Positions 24,957 to 35,283 of a DNA stretch of 64,000 nucleotides are shown here, piece by piece. The notes under the pieces are model-generated. The model had not been told where the DNA came from and ran no database searches. It saw nothing but the letters and a program-made list of their open reading frames with translations. This DNA comes from Pelagibacterium flavum (GTDB taxonomy: Bacteria; Pseudomonadota; Alphaproteobacteria; Rhizobiales; Devosiaceae): positions 372,001 to 436,000 of the forward strand of contig NZ_CP107716.1 of the NCBI RefSeq assembly GCF_025854335.1, given 5' to 3'. Position 1 is the first letter of the stretch. Each line of letters opens with the position of its first letter. The position numbers were made by a program, and so were the translations under genes.

Positions 24957-25660
24957 CCGTATATGTCGCGGGCTGGCTTTCTGTCGACCACCGGATCACC
25001 TACCGCCACGACGCGCGGAGACGATGGCCCCTAGCCAAGAGACGATCAGCTCCCTTTCGAGACGAAATGTTCATCAAGAATCGTTGCGTTTTGAATGAGA
25101 AAAACACAAACGATCCTTGATAGCGAGTGTGGTCCAATTTCTTGTCCTCGTTAAAAAGTCCTTACGGATCTTAACCCATTTCTTCGGCATAGTTATCCCT
25201 GTGCGCCCTCAGCCGTTTCCGCACCTTCATTGGCCACGGGCCCCGTGCGGCAAAAGCCCTTTCCGCACGTTCTGTCATTGCGCTGTTAAATGCCAGACTC
25301 CATGGATAACCAATCCTTGGCATTCTTGACGGCACTGGAGCGCGGGACGGTCATTAAACCGTTTGGAGCAATGAGAGTATGGGCGACGGGGTGGCCCATA
25401 TCGGGCGCAGCACCTGCGTGGGTTTGAACAGCCATTCGTTGCCACACGCTCACATTCGGTCCCAATCGGTTGTCATGGTCCAGTTCCGAGGATAAACGCC
25501 TTTGCGGCGCCTTTTTGCTGACAGATAGACAGCGCGAAAGATCGCAGGTGCAGGGACCAGTCCGCGGGACGAATCCCGAACCCTTTATGTTGGCCTTGGC
25601 ACGCGGTCCTCGATCTGAAATTAGTGAGAGTTGAAACATCATTATCATGAGTCAAAATCT
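24957..25660. other. 700-bp gap before the polysaccharide cluster
   Basis: No convincing gene. A minus-strand reading between 25286 and 25648 includes DMGHPVAHTLIAPNGLMTVPR, which has the look of a coding relic, but I cannot name it. The stretch probably holds the junction of the island with the polysaccharide locus and the promoter for the dehydrogenase gene. No tRNA or long repeat matching the other side of the island is visible to me. Confidence 0.4.
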
Positions 25661-26962
25661 ATGACCGCAGAATCGAGCGTCCTGCAACAATCACTTGAAA
25701 GCGCAACAATCGGAGTCGTCGGGCTCGGGTATGTGGGGCTGCCCCTGGCAGTGGAATTTGCCAAGCGCGGAAAAGTCGTGGGATTCGATATCAGTGACGT
25801 GCGCATCGGTCAGCTTTCACAAGGACGCGATGTCACTCTCGAAGTAAGCGCGGACGAACTGGCAGCTGCAGAGAACTTAAGTTTCTCCAGCGCCTCTTCG
25901 GATATTGCCATGTGCACGGTGTTCGTGGTGACTGTTCCCACGCCCATCGACGCGCAAAAACGCCCCAACCTCACGCCACTCATAAAAGCCAGCGAGACAG
26001 TGGGGCAGGTGCTCAAGCGCGGCGATATCGTGATCTATGAATCCACAGTCTATCCGGGGGCGACCGAGGAAGATTGCGTGCCGATTCTCGAACGTGTCTC
26101 CGGACTTAAGTTCAACGTCGACTTTTTTGCCGGCTACAGTCCAGAGCGGATAAACCCGGGTGACAAAACTCACAGGCTGCCCGATATCAAGAAGGTCACT
26201 GCTGGCTCAACCCCTGAAGTGGCACGTCTCATAGACAACCTCTACGCGACGATTGTCACCGCTGGGACACATATGGCACCCACGATAAAGGTCGCTGAAG
26301 CCGCTAAGGTGATCGAAAACACCCAGCGTGACCTCAATATTGCACTGATCAACGAACTGGCGATAATCTTCAATCGCCTCGGTATCGATACCCAAGCTGT
26401 GCTGGAAGCTGCCGGCACCAAATGGAACTTTCTTCCCTTCCGGCCCGGTCTCGTGGGGGGGCACTGCATCGGCGTGGACCCTTACTATCTGACACAGAAA
26501 GCCCAATCGGTAGGCTATCATCCTGAAGTGATATTGGCCGGTCGCCGCCTAAACGATGGCATGGGAGCCTATGTGGTATCCCAACTGGTGAAGAAGATGC
26601 TGACTACACGAATCCATGTGGAGGGAGCAAAGATTCTTGTGATGGGCTTTGCATTCAAGGAGAACTGCCCGGATGTACGCAATACCCGCGTCATCGATAT
26701 TGTCCGTGAGCTTGGCGACTATAACGCAGAGGTTGACGTCTATGACCCATGGATCGATACCACCGAAACCGAGAGAGAATATGGTATCGCGCCGATCACC
26801 GAGCCCAAACGAGGCTCTTATGACGCAATTATCGTTGCGGTGGGGCACCAGCAGTTCGTCCAGATGGGGGCGGCGGCCATAAGAGACTTGGGCAAGCCAG
26901 CCCACGTGTTATACGACATCAAACATATTCTGACACACGCCGAAAGCGATCTGCGCCTTTAG
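25661..26962 (+). CDS. tviB: UDP-N-acetylhexosamine 6-dehydrogenase, TviB/WbpO type
   Basis: A 433-residue UDP-sugar 6-dehydrogenase that oxidises C6 of UDP-GlcNAc or UDP-GalNAc to the uronic acid in two NAD+ steps. The N-terminal Rossmann motif is [13 protein letters not shown] near 16-28, the catalytic cysteine is in [12 protein letters not shown] near residue 270, and [13 protein letters not shown] marks the C-terminal domain of this branch (TviB, WbpA/WbpO) rather than UDP-glucose dehydrogenase. The ATG at 25661 is preferred to an in-frame TTG at 25631. An epimerase follows after 34 bases. Together they would give UDP-GalNAcA or UDP-GlcNAcA for an acidic polysaccharide. Confidence 0.88.
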   Translation: MTAESSVLQQSLESATIGVVGLGYVGLPLAVEFAKRGKVVGFDISDVRIGQLSQGRDVTLEVSADELAAAENLSFSSASSDIAMCTVFVVTVPTPIDAQKRPNLTPLIKASETVGQVLKRGDIVIYESTVYPGATEEDCVPILERVSGLKFNVDFFAGYSPERINPGDKTHRLPDIKKVTAGSTPEVARLIDNLYATIVTAGTHMAPTIKVAEAAKVIENTQRDLNIALINELAIIFNRLGIDTQAVLEAAGTKWNFLPFRPGLVGGHCIGVDPYYLTQKAQSVGYHPEVILAGRRLNDGMGAYVVSQLVKKMLTTRIHVEGAKILVMGFAFKENCPDVRNTRVIDIVRELGDYNAEVDVYDPWIDTTETEREYGIAPITEPKRGSYDAIIVAVGHQQFVQMGAAAIRDLGKPAHVLYDIKHILTHAESDLRL

Positions 26963-26996
26963 TGCTTACAAAACAAGGTCTGGGACTGCCCATTTC

Positions 26997-28037
26997 ATGA
27001 AAATTCTCGTCACAGGTGCCGCCGGGTTTATCGGCTTCCATGTCGCAAAAAGACTGATCGCCCGCGGTGATCATGTAGTCGGCTTTGACGTAGTTAACGA
27101 TTATTATGACCCCGCACTTAAGGAAAAGCGTCTTGCTATTCTTGAGGGTCTCGGGAGAGAACAGGGTGCCAGCTACGATTTTATCCGTGCTGATCTTGCT
27201 GACCCCAGCGCAGTCGACGCTGCCTTTAGTGCCCATAGGTTTGACCGTGTGATTCACCTCGCTGCCCAAGCAGGCGTGCGTTACTCAATTGAAAATCCCC
27301 ACGCCTACGTGCAGTCCAACATCGTCGGTTTTACGAACGTTATTGAGGCCTGTCGCCACCATGCGGTCGCTCACCTTACCTACGCCTCGACATCGAGCGT
27401 GTACGGTGCCAACACCAAAATACCCTTTTCCGAGCGTCAGGGTGTGGATCACCCGCTGCAGTTCTACGCAGCGACCAAGCGGGCGAATGAGTTGATGGCC
27501 CATAGCTATTCGCACCTGTTCGCGCTGCCAACTACAGGTCTGCGGTTCTTTACAGTATACGGCCCTTGGGGTCGTCCGGATATGGCACTATTCAAGTTTA
27601 CCAAAAATATATTGGCGGACGAACCTATCGACGTGTTTAATTACGGCAATCATACACGTGATTTTACCTATGTAGAGGATATTGCCGAAGGCGTGGTGCG
27701 GGCGTCCGATAATATCGCCCGGCCTAGTGCGGAATGGGATAGCGATAACCCCGATCCGGCAAGTTCATCCGCACCTTACCGCATCTTTAACATCGGCAAT
27801 TCGAATCCGGTTAAGCTTTCGATATATATTGAAGCTCTCGAGTTCGCTCTCGGCAAAAAAGCAATCCAAAATCTGCTGCCGCTCCAGCCCGGTGATGTCC
27901 CCGATACATATTCCGATACTAGCCGTTTGCAGGAAGCCTTGGACTACAAGCCAGCAACTTCAGTTCGTGAAGGTGTCAAAGCGTTTGTCGACTGGTATCG
28001 AGTGTATTACGGCGGAACTGGACTCTCGGTGTCGTGA
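26997..28037 (+). CDS. UDP-uronate 4-epimerase (extended SDR)
   Basis: A 346-residue NAD-dependent epimerase with [10 protein letters not shown] at residues 7-16, a catalytic YAATK (Tyr-x3-Lys) near 160, and the insert [12 protein letters not shown] near 37-48 that marks UDP-glucuronate 4-epimerases (CapI/LspL). With the upstream dehydrogenase it would invert C4 of a uronic acid or HexNAc-uronic acid. It ends in an overlap (GTGA) with the flippase gene. Relatives WbpP/TviC act on non-oxidised HexNAc, so the exact substrate is open. Confidence 0.85.
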   Translation: MKILVTGAAGFIGFHVAKRLIARGDHVVGFDVVNDYYDPALKEKRLAILEGLGREQGASYDFIRADLADPSAVDAAFSAHRFDRVIHLAAQAGVRYSIENPHAYVQSNIVGFTNVIEACRHHAVAHLTYASTSSVYGANTKIPFSERQGVDHPLQFYAATKRANELMAHSYSHLFALPTTGLRFFTVYGPWGRPDMALFKFTKNILADEPIDVFNYGNHTRDFTYVEDIAEGVVRASDNIARPSAEWDSDNPDPASSSAPYRIFNIGNSNPVKLSIYIEALEFALGKKAIQNLLPLQPGDVPDTYSDTSRLQEALDYKPATSVREGVKAFVDWYRVYYGGTGLSVS

Positions 28038-29410
28038 GATCGTTTGCCCTTCTTCTAAGCGATTTCCGCTCTGGTGCCGGTCTGAGGGGGCAGCTACTGC
28101 GTGGCGGAGCGTGGGGGGTGGGAATACGCCTGTTAAGCGCTCTTGTGGCGATGCTTCTTTCCGTTGTCCTCGCTCGAACACTGGGACCAGATGGATTAGG
28201 AATATATGCCTTTGCGTTTGCCCTAGTGACAATCTTGACGATTCCTGCCCACTTGGGCCTTCCAGATCTTGTTGTGCGAGAGACCGCTGCGGCCCAGAAG
28301 GCAGGCAATTGGGGGGTCATGGGCGGAATATGGTTCTGGTCGAGCGCCGCCTCCCTCGCCATGTCGATCGCAATTGTCGGTATAGGGGCGCTGCTTTTGT
28401 GGCTTTTCGCCGATCGGCTAGGTCCTCACTATGCAGAAACACTTTGGTGGGGACTGCCTTTAGTGCCATTACTGGCGTTCGGGCAATTACGCGGCGCAGC
28501 ATTGCGCGGGTTGCGGAAAGTTCCGCATGGGCACTTTCCTGAATTAGTTTTACGGCCGTTGTTGTTGATCTTGGCGCTTACGGCTTTCTATTATTTTGGA
28601 ATGCCCCTAAGTCCGAATAGTGCCATGATGCTTCATGTAGTAGCTGCGATTATAACTTTTGGTGTGGGGGGTGCAATACTGTTTCTGGTTCGACCGAGGG
28701 GCGTCTCGGAGGTGAACAGTCTGGTGTTCAAGCAAAGATACTGGCTAACAAGCGCGATTCCCTTGTTATTGGTGTCTGGACTGGACGTATTAAGTCAAAA
28801 TATAGGTTTGGTCGTCTTAGGCATATTCGGGTCTATAGAATCGGTGGCTTTGTTCCGCGTGGCGATGCAAGTGTCGCTATTTGTCGGCCTAGGTCAGGCT
28901 ATTACAAGATTGGTAATTGCGCCCTATTACACAATTTTGCACGCTGACAATAACCAAGATAAGCAGCAGCGATTAGTACTTTCCGTAGCCCAATTGACAT
29001 TTACAACTACGTTATTCGCCTCTGTAGTGATCTGGGCATTCGGTCCACAATTAATAGCGATGGCATTCGGTGATAGTTTTTTGGGAGCCTATGTTCCACT
29101 GTGCATACTGCTATTAGGTCAGGTCGCACTTGGGTTTGGATCGCCGACGTCAGTACTTTTGACTATGACCGGCTATGAAAAAGAAACCGCTACGGCGGCC
29201 GGTATTGGGCTAGCCATCATAACAATTGGCACGCTGGCCCTCGTGCCTTTATACGGTGCTATTGGGGCAGCCGCGGCATGGACCGCTGGTGTGATTATTT
29301 GGCAGGCGTTCATGTGGCAAAAGGCCGCTTCGTTGATTGGAATCGAGTGTACTGCCTGGGGAAAAGTAGGTTTTTTACTTCACCGGATAAAATCGCACCG
29401 GAGGCTGTAA
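28034..29410 (+). CDS. Oligosaccharide-lipid flippase, Wzx-like
   Basis: A 458-residue integral membrane protein with about 12-14 predicted helices in the polysaccharide-transporter arrangement. The N terminus ([20 protein letters not shown] and then [10 protein letters not shown]) matches the Wzx/RfbX family, which flips undecaprenyl-linked repeat units across the inner membrane. It starts at a GTG overlapping the epimerase stop. From here through the polymerase gene the DNA is visibly richer in A and T than in the flanking genes, as usual for O-antigen and capsule-specific genes acquired by transfer. Confidence 0.8.
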   Translation: MRSFALLLSDFRSGAGLRGQLLRGGAWGVGIRLLSALVAMLLSVVLARTLGPDGLGIYAFAFALVTILTIPAHLGLPDLVVRETAAAQKAGNWGVMGGIWFWSSAASLAMSIAIVGIGALLLWLFADRLGPHYAETLWWGLPLVPLLAFGQLRGAALRGLRKVPHGHFPELVLRPLLLILALTAFYYFGMPLSPNSAMMLHVVAAIITFGVGGAILFLVRPRGVSEVNSLVFKQRYWLTSAIPLLLVSGLDVLSQNIGLVVLGIFGSIESVALFRVAMQVSLFVGLGQAITRLVIAPYYTILHADNNQDKQQRLVLSVAQLTFTTTLFASVVIWAFGPQLIAMAFGDSFLGAYVPLCILLLGQVALGFGSPTSVLLTMTGYEKETATAAGIGLAIITIGTLALVPLYGAIGAAAAWTAGVIIWQAFMWQKAASLIGIECTAWGKVGFLLHRIKSHRRL

Positions 29411-29476
29411 TTTCAATAATATTAAACTGAACGCTATTATTTCTTTCGAGCGTAATGTTTATTGAGAGCATGAAGT

Positions 29477-30460
29477 ATGACTGCAGAAATTGGAGAGCGA
29501 GGAGTTATAGATCGTCGATACGATGTAGCAATTTCAGTATTTTCCGCAATTTACGCTCTAATATTTGCAATTATTCCATCCCACGGTTTTCGTGACAGGG
29601 AAAATTATCTCAACTACGCGGAAAATGCTTCCGAAATCCTGCATACCTACATTTCCGCTGGATTGCTCAGGGCGCTGACCAATGAGCCCATCTGGTTAGC
29701 CATTAATACAGTTCTTGGCACAATATTTCCGGGCCCAGTTGTAGTCTCGATCATCGCGTTTTTCGCAGCTTTTGGGGTCGCCTTCTTTCTGCTGAGCCAA
29801 GTTAGGCGTCCAATTGATCTCGTAATCGTCACGATAATACTTCTGGCTCCTTCCGTATTTCGCACACACTTGATCCAACTTCGCCAAGGTTTGGCAATAT
29901 CAGTTTTTCTTCTCGCGCTTATGGTTCGCATAAGGGGGGCAAGGTGGGGAATTTTGATGGCTGTGCCGCTTATTCACTCTTCGTTCTTCTTAGTTATACC
30001 ATTGGTGGCGTTAAGAGAAATATCAATAAAATTGAGGTTTTCTGGATTTTTGACGTTGCTAATATTGCTGACAGTCATAGCAACATTTGTGTTTTCGATA
30101 GGTACGGTATCCAGTCTATTGAGGGCTAGGCAGGCCAGCATTTTAGAAACATACGGCTCGGATATATCGCCTTTTAGTTTGATGATGTGGACGGTATTAT
30201 TCATATCAGCCCTATTTCAGGGTAAACGATTTATCCGTGAACATGTGCTTGAGATTTCCACTTTGACGTTCTTTTTTTGGGCTTTCTTCTATATGCCCCC
30301 GGTCGCTCGCGGATTTCAGGCGACACTAGTATTGTCGTTACTGGCAATTTCTAGAATGCGCAGAGACTGGCTTCTAGCCACCAGCTGTGTATTTTTTATC
30401 TACGTGCTTGCCCAATATTTAGTAAGAACTAGTCAGCCATGGTTCGGATACGCCGTGTAG
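29477..30460 (+). CDS. EpsG/Wzy-like polysaccharide polymerase
   Basis: A 327-residue membrane protein with about 9-10 hydrophobic segments. The N-terminal FRDRENYLNYAENA, followed by RTHLIQLRQGLAISVFLLAL, is the pattern of the EpsG family of polymerases (a conserved D-x-x-x-Y and an R-Q-G-L loop). Next to a flippase this is the expected Wzy that joins repeat units in the periplasm. The gene is AT-rich. It ends 177 bp before an IS66 copy, so genes that once followed it may have been displaced by the IS cluster. Confidence 0.75.
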   Translation: MTAEIGERGVIDRRYDVAISVFSAIYALIFAIIPSHGFRDRENYLNYAENASEILHTYISAGLLRALTNEPIWLAINTVLGTIFPGPVVVSIIAFFAAFGVAFFLLSQVRRPIDLVIVTIILLAPSVFRTHLIQLRQGLAISVFLLALMVRIRGARWGILMAVPLIHSSFFLVIPLVALREISIKLRFSGFLTLLILLTVIATFVFSIGTVSSLLRARQASILETYGSDISPFSLMMWTVLFISALFQGKRFIREHVLEISTLTFFFWAFFYMPPVARGFQATLVLSLLAISRMRRDWLLATSCVFFIYVLAQYLVRTSQPWFGYAV

Positions 30461-30680
30461 ATGCTGCTGAAAAGAATGCTGATTGGTTCTGGCGTAAGAA
30501 CTCTAATTGCAGACCTTTGACGGCGGGTGAGGACTTCATTGATCTGTGTCCACAGCTCTGGTCGTGCAACTTGGTCGTGCTGTAGTGGGCATCGCGCGCC
30601 CATCGCCAGGCCGTTGACGACACTCTCGCGTTGGAGCGAAAGCCTCCGTGAGGACCGCGGCGCTGTCAGGGTCCGGCTGA

Positions 30681-30890
30681 TTATTGCTCTTCGATGAGAT
30701 TTCGGAGGCACTCGATCCCATCTTCAGTAAACGCGATCGTGCCGCCGTCATCGGCGAGACTATAGACCCGGATTATGCTGTCCTCGGTTTCCATTTCGAT
30801 GGTGATTTCGAAGATGCGGTCGACCGTCTCGCCGAGCTCGGCAGCGACGCGGTCGATGGTTTTGACGGCATAAACCTTATTGCGCTGCAC
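30681..30890 (-). CDS. Small accessory protein within the IS66 element
   Basis: A 69-residue protein beginning QRNKVYAVKTIDRVA and containing VYSLADDGGTIAFTEDGIE. It lies between the tnpC stop and the IS66 end. The GTG at 30890 is 2 bases past the tnpC stop, so it is coupled; an ATG at 30932 inside tnpC is an alternative. Conserved hypothetical genes are known in this position in some IS66 elements. The inverted partial copy at 35.8-36.8 kb has no counterpart, since its sequence diverges directly after tnpC. Function unknown. Confidence 0.5.
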   Translation of the reverse strand: MQRNKVYAVKTIDRVAAELGETVDRIFEITIEMETEDSIIRVYSLADDGGTIAFTEDGIECLRNLIEEQ

Positions 30891-31342
30891 GATCAGGCGG
30901 CCTTGGTCATGGCCCGCGGGGCCCAATTCCAAGGAAGAAGTTCTCCCAGCTTGCTCTGCGGCATGTCGGCAATGCGGGCGAGCACGTCAGCGAGCCAGGC
31001 CTGGGGATCTATATCGTTGAGCTTGGCCGAGACAATGAGGGTGTACATGAACGCGGCCCTGCGAGCACCGCGGTCCGAACCGGCGAAGAGCCACGCTTTT
31101 CTGCCAAGGGCAATTCCGCGCAGCGCCCGTTCTGCCGCATTGTTCGAGAGGCAGATGTGACCATCCTCGAGGAATGCGGTAAAGCCGGCCCAGCGCGCGA
31201 GCATGTAGTTCATGGCCTTGGCCACCGGAGCATGACGCGAGAGCTTTTCGCGCTCGGTCGTCATATAGGCATGCAGCTCATCGACGAGTGGCGCACACAG
31301 CCGCTGCCGCTCGGCAAGGCGCTGATCATGCGGCAGACCATA

Positions 31343-32273
31343 GAGCCCAACCCGAAAAGAGTTGAGCAGTTTCAGCAGGTTGTGATTCAGTTCGGTTGCG
31401 AGACTGAACGGAGAACACAATGGCCTGGACCGAAACTGCCCGACACGAGTATGCGCGACGTGGGCGTCGTTATTCAAGCGATCTGACCGACCAGGAATGG
31501 GCGATCATCGCGCCCCTCATGCCGCCTGCGCGATCTATCGGTCGACCGAGGACCACGAATTTGCGGTCCGTGATGGATGCTGTGCTCTACATGGCCTCGA
31601 GCGGTTGCCAATGGAGCCTGCTGCCAGGAGAGTTTCCGCCACCATCGACGGTGCAGCGCTATTTCTATGACTGGCGTGACAGCGGTTTGCTCGCCATCAT
31701 CAACCATCACCTGGTGATGATAGCCCGCGAGTGCGAAGGGCGTGAGGCTTCACCCTCGGCGGGCGTGATCGACAGCCAAAGTGTCAAGACCACCGAAAGC
31801 GGCGGGGTCCGGGGCTATGATGCAGGAAAGAAGATCAAGGGTCGCAAGCGCCATATCGTCACCGACACGCTGGGCTTAATGGTAGGGCTGGTCGTCCACA
31901 GTGCCGATGTCCAGGATCGGGACGGTGCTGCCACCGTGCTCCAATCGATCCGTTCGAGCTTTCCCTGGCTGCGTCATGTCTTCGCCGATGGTGGCTATGC
32001 TGGCCCCAAATTACGCGGTTCATTGGCCAAGATAGGCCGCTGGGATCTGCAAATCGTCAAACGCTCCGACACTGCCAAGGGGTTCGAGCTCTTACCGCGC
32101 CGCTGGGTCGTCGAGCGCACCTTTGCCTGGTTGGGACGCTGTCGGCGCTTGGCCAAAGACTGGGAAAGATCGGTCGCCAGCGCCCAGGCGTGGATCTTCA
32201 TCGCACACATCCGAATCCTAACACGGCGGATCGCAAGGCACTGCAATTGCTCATAGAGTTTCGAGTCGGGCAC
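31343..32273 (+). mobile_element. IS5-family insertion sequence, 931 bp
   Basis: The ends are imperfect inverted repeats: GAGCCCAACCCGAAA at the left against GTGCCCGACTCGAAA read inward from the right. ATA is present on both sides (31340-31342 and 32274-32276), consistent with a 3-bp target duplication in tnpC of the IS66 element. It carries one transposase gene and looks intact. The uninterrupted target is visible at 36335-36345. Confidence 0.85.
31420..32256 (+). CDS. IS5-family transposase
   Basis: A 278-residue DDE transposase in a single open frame. The catalytic residues are visible: Asp in GVIDSQSVKT, Asp in HVFADGGYAG and Glu in RWVVERTFAWLG, the last in the Y-(2)-R-like context typical of the family. 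An N-terminal domain SSDLTDQEWAIIAPLMP matches the IS427/IS1031 branch. Many relatives need a frameshift between two frames, but this one does not. It is the only gene of the 931-bp element and appears functional. Confidence 0.92.
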   Translation: MAWTETARHEYARRGRRYSSDLTDQEWAIIAPLMPPARSIGRPRTTNLRSVMDAVLYMASSGCQWSLLPGEFPPPSTVQRYFYDWRDSGLLAIINHHLVMIARECEGREASPSAGVIDSQSVKTTESGGVRGYDAGKKIKGRKRHIVTDTLGLMVGLVVHSADVQDRDGAATVLQSIRSSFPWLRHVFADGGYAGPKLRGSLAKIGRWDLQIVKRSDTAKGFELLPRRWVVERTFAWLGRCRRLAKDWERSVASAQAWIFIAHIRILTRRIARHCNCS

Positions 32274-33901
32274 ATAGAGGTCGCGTTCGATGGCAAAGAT
32301 CTCGTCGATCCTGCGCACCGCCTCGAGCGCGACCGGGGAGATGGCGCCGCCCTTGCCTTTCTTTTTTCGGACCCTTTCGATATCGGCGAGCTCGAACAAG
32401 GGGCGTCGTCCGTGAGCCCAGCAAAAGGCGGGGCGAATGGGCTCACTGCGACGCTCGGGGTCGAACAGGCCGTTGTAACCGGCAAAGGCGTTCGTCGGGC
32501 AAACAGTCCACCGGACTGTTTGCTGACCCTCCTCACCCTGCAGGATGCCGGAATAGTCGACAAGATGAGACCTTGGATGCTCACCCCTGCGATCAGGTGA
32601 GGCGTAGAACAGAGCTGCAGGACCATCGGTGCCACCGAAGGGACGGTCATCGCGCACATATGTCCACACCCGGCCCGTTCTGGTCTGTCCCTTGGCCAGG
32701 ATCGGCACGGTGGTGTCGTCCCCGTGCAGGCGGTCGGCGGCCATCACGTGATGGGCGATCAGATCATGGAGCGGCTTGAGCGCCACGGTTGCGGCGCCAA
32801 CCTGGTCGGCCAGCGTCGAAAGGCTGACCGGCACGCCTTCACGGGCGAAGCGCTCGGACTGACGGTTGAGCGGCTGATGCTGACCGAACTTTTCGAACAG
32901 GATCGTCGCCAGAAGATTGGGCCCGGCAAAGCCGCGCGGCGTGGGATGGAACGGCGCGGGTGGTTGACTGATTTTCTCACAATCCCGGCAGCTGAACTTC
33001 TCCCGCACCGTCTGGACCACCTTCCACTGACGCGGGATCACCTCGAGTGTTTCGGTCACGTCCTCGCCCAGCTTGACCAAGTGATCGGACCCGCAGCATT
33101 CACAGGCTTGCGGCGCTTGCACGACGACGCGCTCGCGCGGCAGGTGGTCGGGAAAGGCGCGCCGTTGTGCCCGCTTGCGGGTAAAGGCCTTGACCGGCGT
33201 GGTCCTGGCTGCGGCCATCTCGGCGGCAAGCTCGTCTTCGGTGGCCATGGCCTCGAGATCCTCGAGTTCGAACTCGAGCTGGTCGAGCAGCTTGGCCTTT
33301 CTCTCAGAGCGCTGTCCATAAAGACTGCGCTTGAGCTTTTCGATCTCGAGCTTGAGGCGGGCGATCTCGGCCTCGCTATCGGTCTTTTCCGCGCGAACCT
33401 GGGCGGACTCAGCCCGAGCCTGCGCCGCATTCAGTTCAGCCAGATCGGCGCGCTGTTCGGCTGCGGCAAGTGCAGCGCGAAGGGCAGCAATCTCGGCGTT
33501 TCCGGCAGGTTCGACCATGCCGTGACCCTACCAGAATCTGGTCCTCGCCACGAGCCGGTTGGCCCCGTTTTGCACCAGATGAGTCACCGTGTCGCGGTGC
33601 AATATGGTCATCCCGCCGAGAGTGGCCGCCAGGTCTTTTGCGGCATCCGCCAGTCGATCCCCTCAAGCAGATATCCGAGCTGGGCGGACGAGATCGTCAC
33701 AACACCATCGGCCGGTGAGGGCCAGAGGAAACGCCCGCGCTCGAGCCGCTTTGTAAAAACACATGCTCCCTGGCCATCATGCCAGATGATGCGAACCAGA
33801 TTGCCCTTGCGACCCCGGAACACGAACAGATGTCCGCAGTGGGGATCGCGCTTGAGCACCTCCTGGACCACCAGGGCCAAAGAGTTGAACCCCTTTCGCA
33901 T

Positions 33902-34155
33902 CTATGGACGCCTCCCGGATTGCAAGGCATTTCTGAACGAACCGCTGGCAGGGCTTGCAGCCATCTATCCGGCCTCTGACTATGCAGCACCGGCAGGGCT
34001 GCGGGCCATTATGAGATCCGTTGAACCTGTTGTCCCATCATGTCGTCGAGCTCAAATTCACTCGATGCGAAAACCGGGCTTTTCAGGTTCTGGTCTCGCC
34101 AGTCATGTCATCTCAGATCCTGTCCTCGCAATGGTGTCCTACTTCAGGGCCAAGT
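33902..34155 (-). other. Non-coding 3' segment of the IS1111-type element, candidate bridge RNA region
   Basis: There are 254 bases between the transposase stop and the element end without a coding frame. In the IS110 family a structured bridge RNA that specifies donor and target is encoded in the longer non-coding end, and for the IS1111 group this is reported on the 3' side. Several short self-complementary stretches are visible, but I did not derive a full fold. Confidence 0.35.
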
Positions 34156-35166
34156 TCACGTTGCTTTGAAAGTCGTCCCTTTGGTGATCATGGCCCACAT
34201 GATCCGCGCCATTTTGTTCGCCACAGCCACGGTCACGACATTGAAGTGCCGTCGGTCAAGAAGCGTGTTGATCCAGTCCCAGATTCCGCCTTGTCGGCGC
34301 CGTGCGGTGCGGACAACGGCTCGAGCTCCATTGATCAGCTGGCGTCGAAGATAGGTGTTGCCCTGTTTCGTGATGCCGAAGGTGCGCTCCTTTCCGCCAC
34401 TTGAGTGTTGCCTGGGCGTGATCCCCAACCACGCGGCAAAAGCGCTACCGCTCTCGAACAAGCCGTTGGCCGTCAGAAACGCCGGCATCGCGGTCGCTAT
34501 CACCGGTCCCACACCAGGCATTTCCTTCAATCGCCGGGACACATTCTCGGTCTTGCACAGCTGCTTGAGCTTCTTATCCAGTTCGGCGATGGCTTTGTCG
34601 TAACCACGGATTTCTGCCGTGATCATCCCAAGAAGTTCGAGAACTTCATTGGGCATGATGTGTTCCGCCTCTTCAACCGACTGAAGCAGCCGGTTCAAAC
34701 CCGCGCGCTGGCTCGCCGAAACGAGGCCGAACTCTGCCAAGTGCCCTCGCAATGCATTGATTGCTCCGGTTCGGCGCCGGATAAAATGGTCGCGAACTCG
34801 GTGTATCATCAGCGTCGCCTGTTGGGCCTCGCTCTTGATCGGAATGAACCGCATATGCGGCCGTTGCACCGCCTCACAGCAGGCCGCAGCATCGGTCGCG
34901 TCGCGTTTGTTGCCCTTGAGGTAGGGCCGCACATACTGTGGGGGCATCAAGCGCACTTCATGTCCCCGCTCCCGAAGGCAACGCGCCCAATGGTGGGCCC
35001 CCGACCCTGCCTCCATTCCAACCAGGCAGGGCGGCACTCGCGACATCTCTGCCAGGAAGTCAATCCGCCTCAATTGCTTTGAAAGCACCACTTCGCCTGC
35101 CTCATCAACGCCGTGCAGTTGGAATACGTTCTTGGCTATATCAACGCCAATGACCATGATCGTCAT
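34156..35166 (-). CDS. IS110-family transposase (IS1111 group)
   Basis: A 336-residue recombinase with an N-terminal RuvC-like DEDD domain: Asp in VIGVDIAKNVFQLHG, Glu in GMEAGSGAHHW and the pair in KRDATDAAA. It ends in a C-terminal Tnp_20 domain with the conserved serine region MPGVGPVIATAM, then GSAFAAWLGITPRQHSSGGK. Length and motifs are complete. These enzymes act with a bridge RNA and do not use a DDE mechanism. The gene fills most of the element and appears intact. Confidence 0.93.
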   Translation of the reverse strand: MTIMVIGVDIAKNVFQLHGVDEAGEVVLSKQLRRIDFLAEMSRVPPCLVGMEAGSGAHHWARCLRERGHEVRLMPPQYVRPYLKGNKRDATDAAACCEAVQRPHMRFIPIKSEAQQATLMIHRVRDHFIRRRTGAINALRGHLAEFGLVSASQRAGLNRLLQSVEEAEHIMPNEVLELLGMITAEIRGYDKAIAELDKKLKQLCKTENVSRRLKEMPGVGPVIATAMPAFLTANGLFESGSAFAAWLGITPRQHSSGGKERTFGITKQGNTYLRRQLINGARAVVRTARRRQGGIWDWINTLLDRRHFNVVTVAVANKMARIMWAMITKGTTFKAT

Positions 35167-35283
35167 CGTTCTTCTCCCTTCTTATGGCGGCGATATTCTG
35201 CCGCTGAGTGGAGGGAGGCGTCCATCCCATCATGTCAGTGTGGCCCGCCGCCAGCCATACACGGGTCCCGCTTGGAACCGGGA

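Larger units (their letters stand above)
30893..33518 (-). pseudogene. tnpC: IS66 transposase gene tnpC, split by an IS5-like insertion
   Basis: The N-terminal part (33518 to 32277) has the leucine-zipper-like coiled coil, the zinc-binding CECCGSDH ... FSCRDCEK pair and the start of the DDE domain (DRLHGDDTTVP). The C-terminal part (31342 to 30893) continues GLPHDQRLAE through SNNAAERALRG to the stop. Both parts join in frame at the codons for DLY-GLP when the insertion at 31343-32273 and one copy of ATA are removed. An intact copy of this region at 35823-36784 confirms the reconstruction. The gene is inactive as it stands. Confidence 0.9.
33902..35230 (-). mobile_element. IS110-family, IS1111-group element, 1.33 kb
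   Basis: Subterminal inverted repeats ATGGACGCCTCCC (33904-33916) and GGGAGGCGTCCAT (35213-35225) are perfect over 13 bp and set a couple of bases in from the ends, the hallmark of the IS1111 group. It splits tnpB of the IS66 copy, and CAT lies at both junctions. It encodes one transposase and has a long non-coding segment of about 250 bp beyond the 3' end of that gene. Confidence 0.9.

Noticed and set aside
30681..30890. Antitoxin of a toxin-antitoxin pair
   Set aside because: No toxin gene is adjacent; the gene lies inside the IS66 ends and follows tnpC.
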